A stretch of DNA of 36,391 nt from Opitutaceae bacterium. Its GTDB lineage: Bacteria; Verrucomicrobiota; Verrucomicrobiia; Opitutales; Opitutaceae. Where the stretch lies: assembly GCA_003151495.1 (NCBI GenBank), contig PLXR01000120.1, positions 1 to 36,391 of the forward strand. Direction: 5' to 3'. The notes below the pieces were generated by a model, which worked only from the letters and a program-made list of their open reading frames with translations, searched no databases and had not been told where the DNA came from. Shown piece after piece: positions 31,140-36,391 of the stretch; positions within the stretch are counted from its first letter, which is position 1; each line of letters begins with the position of its first letter. The position numbers were made by a program, and so were the translations under genes.

Positions 31140-32843
31140 TCAGTCGAGCGCCTTCTCGTCGGTCGTCGCGAGGCTGAGCTTGAGCGAGTGCCCCCGGATC
31201 CGGATCCCGGACAGCTTCCTGGCGATGAGCTCCGCGTGCTCCTCGGCCACGTCCACGAGCGAGTGCCTCTGGTGGATGTCGATGGCGCCCACGACCTCGG
31301 CGGTGAGGCGGGTGACCCCGGTGATCTTGCCCACAATCTCCCCGGTGGTCACCAGGTGCTTTCGCCCGGCGTTCATGAATAGGGTCGTCATTCCGGCCTC
31401 CCTGCCGGTGCGGCGGGTGGGAGGGGGCTCCGGCTCGGAGCGCTCCTCCGGCTCGGGATCCTCGGCCGCGGGTTCCTTCGCGGGCGCCTTCCTCTCGGCC
31501 GGCGCCTTCCTTTCGGGGGATGCCGGGGCCGGCCCGGGAGGCGGACCCGGGGGAGACCCCCCCTTCAGAAGCTGGATGAGGGCCGAGCAGATGTCCGTGC
31601 TCGAGTAACCCTCCTCGAGCAGCCGGTCGACCACCCTGTCCTGCCGCTCGAACTTGCCGGCGTCGATCACGCCGCGGACCTTCTCGAAGAATAGGTTCGC
31701 CCGGGCCTCGTCGACCTGGACGAGCGAGGGGGCGGTCTCGCGCCTGATCTTCAGGTTGGCGAACCGGACCATGCTCTGGAGCCTGTAGAGCTCGCGGCCC
31801 GAGACGAAGGTGACCGCCCGGCCCGACTTCCCCGCCCTCGCCGTGCGCCCTATGCGGTGCGTGTAGTCCTCGGCGTCGTTGGGCAGGTCGAAGTTGAAGA
31901 CCACCTCGAGGTCGTCGACGTCCAGCCCCCGCGCCGCGACGTCCGTCGCCACGAGGAACTCAAAGGCCCGCTTCCGGAACTTCTCCATGACCCGGGTGCG
32001 CTGCATCTGACTCAGGTCGCCGTGGAGGCGGTCGGTGGCGTATCCCCTCGCATGGAGCTGCTGGTCGAGCTCGTCGACCATGATCTTCGTGCTGCAGAAG
32101 ATCAGCCCGTAGCGAAAGTCGTTGATGTCGATGAGCCGGGTAAGCACCTCGAGCTTGGAGCGGCGGTCCACCTCGTAGTAGACCTGGTCGACCTGGGGTG
32201 CGTTGTGGGCGTGCGACTCGATCTTCACCCAGGCGGGGTCGCGCGAGTAGCGGCCGATCAGGTCCTGGATCGCGCGGGGCATCGTCGCGGAGAAGAACAG
32301 CAGCTGGCGCTCGGGCGGCACCCGCGAGAGGATGTGCTCGATGTCGTCCCGGAAGCCCATGTCGAGCATGCGGTCCGCCTCGTCGAGAACGACCATGCGC
32401 AGCCCGTCCAGCTTGAGCGTCCCCCGCTCCATGTGGTCCATGACCCTGCCCGGCGTGCCGATCACGATCTGGACCCCCGACTCAAGCGCCCGGAACTGCC
32501 GGTCGTAGGACTGCCCCCCGTAGATCGGGACCACATGCAGCCCGCGCTTGAAGAGCAGCAGCTTGCCCGTCTCCTCGGCAACCTGCACGGCGAGCTCGCG
32601 GGTCGGGCAGAGGATGAGGACCTGCACCTTGTGCACCTGGGCCTTGGCCATCTCGATCGCCGGGATGGCGAACGCGGCCGTCTTTCCCGAGCCCGTTGCC
32701 GACTGCCCGACGACGTCCCTGCCCGCCATGGCCGCGGGGATCACCGCCGTCTGGATCGGGGAGGCCTCCTCGTAGCCGAGCTTGTGGACGGCCTTCAGTA
32801 TCTCCTGGGATACACCGAGCTCTGCAAAGGGGCGTTTTTCCAT
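31140..32843 (-). CDS. DEAD-box RNA helicase with DbpA-type RNA-binding domain
   Basis: The product has 567 residues. All core motifs are intact: Q motif EEASPIQTAVIP (25-36), Walker A SATGSGKT (48-55), PTRELAVQ (80-87), DEAD near 153, SAT near 184, ATDVAARGLDVDDLE and HRIGRTARAGKSGRAV. After the helicase core comes a ~60-residue linker rich in Pro, Ala, Lys and Glu (repeated ERKAPAERKAPAKEPA). The C-terminal RNA-binding domain (about 490-563) has VGKITGVTRLTAEVVGAIDI and IRGHSLKLSLA, as in DbpA/CsdA. It likely acts in ribosome assembly or RNA decay at low temperature. The gene could be named deaD/csdA or dbpA; the sequence alone does not decide. It is divergent from the LysE-type gene. Confidence 0.93.
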   Translation of the reverse strand: MEKRPFAELGVSQEILKAVHKLGYEEASPIQTAVIPAAMAGRDVVGQSATGSGKTAAFAIPAIEMAKAQVHKVQVLILCPTRELAVQVAEETGKLLLFKRGLHVVPIYGGQSYDRQFRALESGVQIVIGTPGRVMDHMERGTLKLDGLRMVVLDEADRMLDMGFRDDIEHILSRVPPERQLLFFSATMPRAIQDLIGRYSRDPAWVKIESHAHNAPQVDQVYYEVDRRSKLEVLTRLIDINDFRYGLIFCSTKIMVDELDQQLHARGYATDRLHGDLSQMQRTRVMEKFRKRAFEFLVATDVAARGLDVDDLEVVFNFDLPNDAEDYTHRIGRTARAGKSGRAVTFVSGRELYRLQSMVRFANLKIRRETAPSLVQVDEARANLFFEKVRGVIDAGKFERQDRVVDRLLEEGYSSTDICSALIQLLKGGSPPGPPPGPAPASPERKAPAERKAPAKEPAAEDPEPEERSEPEPPPTRRTGREAGMTTLFMNAGRKHLVTTGEIVGKITGVTRLTAEVVGAIDIHQRHSLVDVAEEHAELIARKLSGIRIRGHSLKLSLATTDEKALD

Positions 32844-32955
32844 GTAACAGGATGGCCCCGCGGCCTTCCGAGGGGGAGCCTAAAATCGCGGGGCCGCGGG
32901 GACCGCGTCAATTCGTTTGACGTTCCGGGCGCCCCCAAAGCAAAGCTCTTGGGAA

Positions 32956-33579
32956 ATGAACCCGGCCTTCATCCTGAAGGGGATCCTGATCGGCCTCTCG
33001 ATCGCCGCGCCCGTCGGGCCGATCGGGGTCCTGTGCATCCGCCGTTCGCTGAGGGACGGGCCGTGGGCGGGTTTCACGGCCGGCATGGGCGCCGCGACCG
33101 CCGACGCCGCCTATGGCAGCGTCGCGGGCTTCGGTCTCACCGCAGTCTCGGGCTTCCTGGTCAGCCGGCAGTTCTGGCTCGGGCTGATCGGGGGGCTGTT
33201 CCTCTGCTACCTGGGCCTGAGGACGCTCCTGAGCAGCCCCGCCGCGGATGCGGCGCCGGAGAGGGGCGGCGGCCTGCCCGCGGTGTACGCGTCGACGTTT
33301 CTCCTGACCCTGGCCAACCCGGCCACGATCCTCTCGTTCACCGTCGTCTTTGCCGCCTTCGGCCTGGGCGCCTCCGTCGACTACATGGCCGCCGCCTCCC
33401 TGGTCGCGGGCGTCTTCCTCGGGTCCGCGCTCTGGTGGCTCATCCTGAGCGCCGGAGTCGGGACGCTTAGGTCGCGCCTCGGCACGGCCTGGATGACGGC
33501 CGTGAACCGCGTCTCCGGGGCGACGCTCATCGCGTTCGGGCTCTACGCGCTCCTGCGCCTCCGCCCCGCGGGCAGTTAA
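32956..33579 (+). CDS. LysE/RhtB-family amino acid exporter
   Basis: This 207-residue inner-membrane protein has six hydrophobic segments. The N-terminal signature GLSIAAPVGPIGVLCIRRSLRDG matches the LysE family 'PGP' region. GAATADAAYGSVAGFGL and FLLTLANPATILSFTVVFA are the other conserved segments, the latter being the second 'NP' repeat. Such transporters export amino acids or similar small molecules; the substrate is unknown. ATG at 32956 places the first helix at the N-terminus; the frame extends 13 codons further up with no hydrophobicity. It is monocistronic, with 103 bp before the histidine kinase. Confidence 0.88.
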   Translation: MNPAFILKGILIGLSIAAPVGPIGVLCIRRSLRDGPWAGFTAGMGAATADAAYGSVAGFGLTAVSGFLVSRQFWLGLIGGLFLCYLGLRTLLSSPAADAAPERGGGLPAVYASTFLLTLANPATILSFTVVFAAFGLGASVDYMAAASLVAGVFLGSALWWLILSAGVGTLRSRLGTAWMTAVNRVSGATLIAFGLYALLRLRPAGS

Positions 33580-33682
33580 CCTTGCCTAACATGGAGCCGC
33601 CGCCCACCCTCCCCTCCCCGCCGCTCCCCCCCCGGGCCCCTGCGGATTCTCGCCGGGCCGAGCGGGCGCCCCGGCAACCTCA

Positions 33683-35233
33683 ATGAACCGCGAACCCCTG
33701 CGAGTCCTCAACCTGGAAGCCGATGCGGGCGACCATGAGAGGATCCGGAGCGCGATCTCATCGGCGGGGATCGAGCTGATCCTCGAGCGCGCGTCGAACC
33801 GGGAGGAATTCGAGGCGGCGCTCGGGAGGGGCAAAGTGGACCTTGTCCTGGCGGATTATTCCGTGCCGGGATTCGGCGGCCCGGCCGCCCTCGAGGCCAC
33901 GCGTCGGCTCCTGCCCGGGGTCCCCTTCGTCATCGTCTCGGGCTCGGTCGGGGAGGAGGCCGCGGTCGAGTCGGTGAGGCGCGGCTGCGCCGACTTTGTC
34001 CACAAGGACAGGCTGGAGCGCCTGCCGGGGGTTGTGCGCGGGATCATGGGCGGGGCATGCGCCCCCGCCGGGGTGCGGGCGGCCCAGCCGGACCTGCTCC
34101 AGGACCAGAAGATGGAGCTCGTCGGGAAGCTCGCCGGAGGGATGGCGCACGATTTCAACAACCTGCTCACGATCATCTCGGGGTACGTGAGCATGCTGAT
34201 CGACAAGGAGGACCTTCCGCCCGCCTCGTCCGAGGCCCTGAAGCGGGTCTTCACGGCAAGCCGTCAGGCCACGGGCCTCGTCCGCCAGCTCATGCTCTTC
34301 AGCCGGAAGCGCGAACCCATGAGGGAGGTCGTGGACCTCAATACCGAGGTCGAGATCATGGTGGGGATGCTCAGGCGCCTCCTCGGGGAGACGGTCGTCC
34401 TCGGGTTCGAGGCTGCGCCCGAGCAGCCGCGGTGCAGCGTCGACATCGGGATGCTCGAGCAGGCCGTCGTGAACGTTGCCGTGAACGCCCGCGACGCGAT
34501 GCCCCGGGGGGGCCGCCTGGACATAAGGGTCGGGATCTCCGGGAAAGGGGGCGGCCCCGCGCCGGGCCCGCCGCCGCAGGGCGAGTTCGCCTTCATCTCC
34601 ATGCGGGACACGGGTTGCGGGATTCCCGAGGCGGCGCTCCCGAGGATCTTCGAGCCCTTCTTCACGACAAAGGGAGAGGGGCGCGGCACCGGCCTAGGCC
34701 TGGCGACCGCAAGGGACATCATGCAGCGGCACGGGGGATGGATCGAGGTGGAGACCAAGGTCGGGGCGGGCACGGCCTTCCGCCTCGTCCTTCCCCTGAC
34801 CCGCGCCGAGATCGAGGCCCCCCGGGTGCCGGAGCCCGGCAAGGGGGGGAAGGCCCGCAAGGCCACCATCCTGCTGGTCGAGGATGAGGCGAACGTCCGC
34901 GAGTTCGCGGCCGCGGTGCTCCAGCAGGACGGCTACACGCTCCTGCAGGCAAAGTCCGGGGAAAGCGCGCTCGAGGTGTGGAGGTGGCACTCCGCGCGCA
35001 TAGACCTCCTGCTGGCCGACGTCGTGCTGCCCGGCGAGCTGTCGGGGCCGCAGCTCGGCGAGCGGTTCACGGCCGAGAAGCCCTCGCTCAAGGTCATCCT
35101 CACCACGGGCTACAACCGCGAGACGGTCGCCGGGATGTCCGCCGGGGGAATGGACCGGCACGTGCTGAACAAGCCGTACACTCCCCGGATCCTCCTTCAG
35201 GCCGTTCGCGCGGTGCTCGGGCCGTCAGCGTGA
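33683..35233 (+). CDS. cytosolic hybrid histidine kinase (REC-HisKA-HATPase-REC)
   Basis: The product has 516 residues and no membrane segment. REC1 spans 5-125 with phospho-acceptor D58 in LVLADYSVPGFGG and the lysine in DFVHKDR. HisKA follows with H156 in KLAGGMAHDFNNLLTI. HATPase_c carries the N box NVAVNARDAMPRGG, DTGCGIPE, FEPFFTTK and GTGLGLATA. REC2 spans 393-516 with LLVEDEANVREF, D446 in LLLADVVLP and LNKPYTP. The GGMAHDFNNLLT H-box is typical of NtrB-like hybrid kinases. The N-terminal receiver suggests the kinase is itself an output of an upstream sensor; the PAS-kinase gene 136 bp downstream is a candidate partner. No DNA-binding output domain is present. Confidence 0.93.
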   Translation: MNREPLRVLNLEADAGDHERIRSAISSAGIELILERASNREEFEAALGRGKVDLVLADYSVPGFGGPAALEATRRLLPGVPFVIVSGSVGEEAAVESVRRGCADFVHKDRLERLPGVVRGIMGGACAPAGVRAAQPDLLQDQKMELVGKLAGGMAHDFNNLLTIISGYVSMLIDKEDLPPASSEALKRVFTASRQATGLVRQLMLFSRKREPMREVVDLNTEVEIMVGMLRRLLGETVVLGFEAAPEQPRCSVDIGMLEQAVVNVAVNARDAMPRGGRLDIRVGISGKGGGPAPGPPPQGEFAFISMRDTGCGIPEAALPRIFEPFFTTKGEGRGTGLGLATARDIMQRHGGWIEVETKVGAGTAFRLVLPLTRAEIEAPRVPEPGKGGKARKATILLVEDEANVREFAAAVLQQDGYTLLQAKSGESALEVWRWHSARIDLLLADVVLPGELSGPQLGERFTAEKPSLKVILTTGYNRETVAGMSAGGMDRHVLNKPYTPRILLQAVRAVLGPSA

Positions 35234-35369
35234 CCCCGGAGGCGAGAGCCGTTGACAGGGGGCCCGCGGGAAGGTTTTCTCCCATCGCTGCCGCAGGGAT
35301 TTGGCCCGCCGGCCTCAGCCCTCCTCTTGAGCCGCCTCGCCGCCATCAGCCTAGCAACCCCACCCCAGC

Positions 35370-36391
35370 ATGTCCCTAGCGTTCCTGACGACCCAGTCCG
35401 GTGACCTCGCGGGCATTGCGTTCCTCGGATTGGTCGCTGGGGCGCTCGCCTACAGGCTCCTCGCGAGGCCCCGGGGCCGGAGCCGCGGGGCCGCGGGCGA
35501 AGGGATCGAAGGGTACGGGAGCTACAAGCTCCTCCTGAACACGCTGGACCGCTCCAACATCCTGTTGTGGTGGGGGAAGGTCACCCGGGAGGGCTCGAGT
35601 TTCAACTGGACGATCAAGACCCCCCAGAACCTCCACGACAACTCGATCTACAAGCTGGCCAGGGAGCGGGAAAGGGGCGGGCTCTGGGAGGATTCCCAGG
35701 CGCCGGACAACGAGAGGACGAAGAAGGCCTCGGCCGACGCGCTGATCAAAGGCCTGCCGGGATACCGGCAGGAGTTCCGGATCATCGGCGACGACAAGGT
35801 GCACTGGCTGAGCGAGGAGGTCACCATCCAACGGGAGGGGCCGAACGAGTGGACCCTCGCAGGGGTCGTCGTCGACGTGTCGGAGCGCCAGGAGGCCGAG
35901 GAGGCCCACCGGAAGTCCGAGGAGAATATCACGAAGATCCTGAAGGGCGCCGACTGCCTGCTCTGGCAGGCCTCTGTCGTGGGGGATCCCGGACACGAGC
36001 AGAGCTGGAACATGTTCCTGCCCCCGTCGGTCCTCTTCAAGAGGATCTTCGGCAAGGAATGCGCGCCGGGCCAGTCGACCCTCTGGACCGAGGACATGAT
36101 CCCCGAGTGGGGCCAGATAGGGAACTCGTCGCGGCAGGCGATGATCGCCGGCAAGCAGGACTACGACCAGGAGTTCCACGTGGTCGTCGGGGAAAAGACC
36201 TTCTGCCTGCACGAGCACGTGGCGATCGACCGGGTGGGTACCGAGGAATGGAACCTCGTGGGCGTCATCGTGGACATCACCCGGATCGAGGAAGCCGAGA
36301 AGGAGCTGGCACGGGCCAGGGACGCCGCGCTCGAGTCCTCGCGGACCAAGAGCGAGTTCCTAGCGAACATGAGCCATGAGATCCGCACCCC
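35370..36391 (+). CDS. PAS-domain sensor histidine kinase, 5' part (cut by window end)
   Basis: The frame is open from ATG at 35370 to the window edge (340 codons). An N-terminal membrane helix (AGIAFLGLVAGALAYRLLA) anchors it. Two tandem PAS-like units follow (about 50-170 and 180-310). Both share an 'LLW' strand near the start (NILLWWGKV and CLLWQASVV), a 'Y-QEF' strand (YRQEFRIIG and YDQEFHVVV) and a 'W-L-GVVVD' ending (EWTLAGVVVDVSERQEAEE and EWNLVGVIVDITRIEEAEK), so they look like a duplication. The visible end is the HisKA box SSRTKSEFLANMSHEIRTP with its phosphorylatable His. The rest, probably HATPase with or without receivers, lies outside. It follows the hybrid kinase by 136 bp. Confidence 0.93.
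   Translation, partial: MSLAFLTTQSGDLAGIAFLGLVAGALAYRLLARPRGRSRGAAGEGIEGYGSYKLLLNTLDRSNILLWWGKVTREGSSFNWTIKTPQNLHDNSIYKLARERERGGLWEDSQAPDNERTKKASADALIKGLPGYRQEFRIIGDDKVHWLSEEVTIQREGPNEWTLAGVVVDVSERQEAEEAHRKSEENITKILKGADCLLWQASVVGDPGHEQSWNMFLPPSVLFKRIFGKECAPGQSTLWTEDMIPEWGQIGNSSRQAMIAGKQDYDQEFHVVVGEKTFCLHEHVAIDRVGTEEWNLVGVIVDITRIEEAEKELARARDAALESSRTKSEFLANMSHEIRT

Noticed and set aside
35252..35280. Perfect TTGACA -35 box before the PAS kinase gene
   Set aside because: The hexamer 17 bp downstream (TTTTCT) matches the -10 consensus at only three positions, and a chance TTGACA is not enough for a promoter call.
1..36391. Search for mobile elements, phage genes, CRISPR arrays, tRNA and rRNA
   Set aside because: No transposase, integrase, regularly spaced repeat, tRNA-like cloverleaf or rRNA segment was seen by reading; short degenerate elements could still be missed without computation.

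Overview
The window is GC-rich (roughly two-thirds G+C by eye), dense, chromosomal bacterial DNA. I see no tRNA, rRNA, CRISPR array, insertion sequence, phage gene or integration scar. Several things point to Verrucomicrobiota, most likely an Opitutaceae-like lineage: a PEP-CTERM surface protein, exported Gfo/Idh/MocA oxidoreductases beside a DUF1080 lipoprotein, a GH9 enzyme with an N-terminal Ig-like module, an erythronate dehydrogenase/four-carbon kinase pair, tandem PAS histidine kinases, and many start codons preceded by C-rich sequence with no Shine-Dalgarno motif. This placement is inferred from gene content only.

Layout. Positions 1-9.6 kb hold the 3' end of a PEP-CTERM gene; a methyltransferase with a 2-oxoglutarate oxygenase (minus strand); a secreted beta-sandwich protein; a DUF2892 protein; a VKOR-thioredoxin fusion; a nitroreductase divergent from rlmN; a secreted unknown followed by an ECF sigma factor and its RskA-type anti-sigma factor; and an unknown His-rich protein with an S4-domain protein. 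Positions 9.7-11.8 kb carry 6-phosphofructokinase and a family 2 glycosyltransferase.

Positions 11.9-19.0 kb form the most interesting block, seven closely spaced or overlapping plus-strand genes: Tat-type Gfo/Idh/MocA oxidoreductase, DUF1080 (3-keto-disaccharide hydrolase family) lipoprotein, DoxX-like membrane protein, second Tat-type Gfo/Idh/MocA oxidoreductase, exported F5/8-type lectin-like protein, polytopic family 39-like glycosyltransferase, and ApbE flavin transferase. The first five look like an envelope-located pathway that oxidises a sugar at C3 and then cleaves the glycoside without a classical hydrolase. How electrons leave the exported oxidoreductases is open; the DoxX-like and ApbE genes are candidates.

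Positions 19.1-24.5 kb hold a large AsmA/TamB-like membrane-anchored protein, D-erythronate dehydrogenase (denD) and a convergent, 3'-overlapping four-carbon acid sugar kinase. The only gap near 300 bp (24493-24794) contains a perfect 8-4-8 inverted repeat between divergent genes. Positions 24.8-30.1 kb carry a secreted unknown, thymidine kinase, a GGQ release-factor-like protein, a small secreted protein, a GH9 enzyme and pterin-4a-carbinolamine dehydratase. Positions 30.1-36.4 kb carry a YVTN beta-propeller protein, a DEAD-box helicase, a LysE-type exporter, a hybrid histidine kinase and the 5' part of a PAS-rich histidine kinase cut by the window end.
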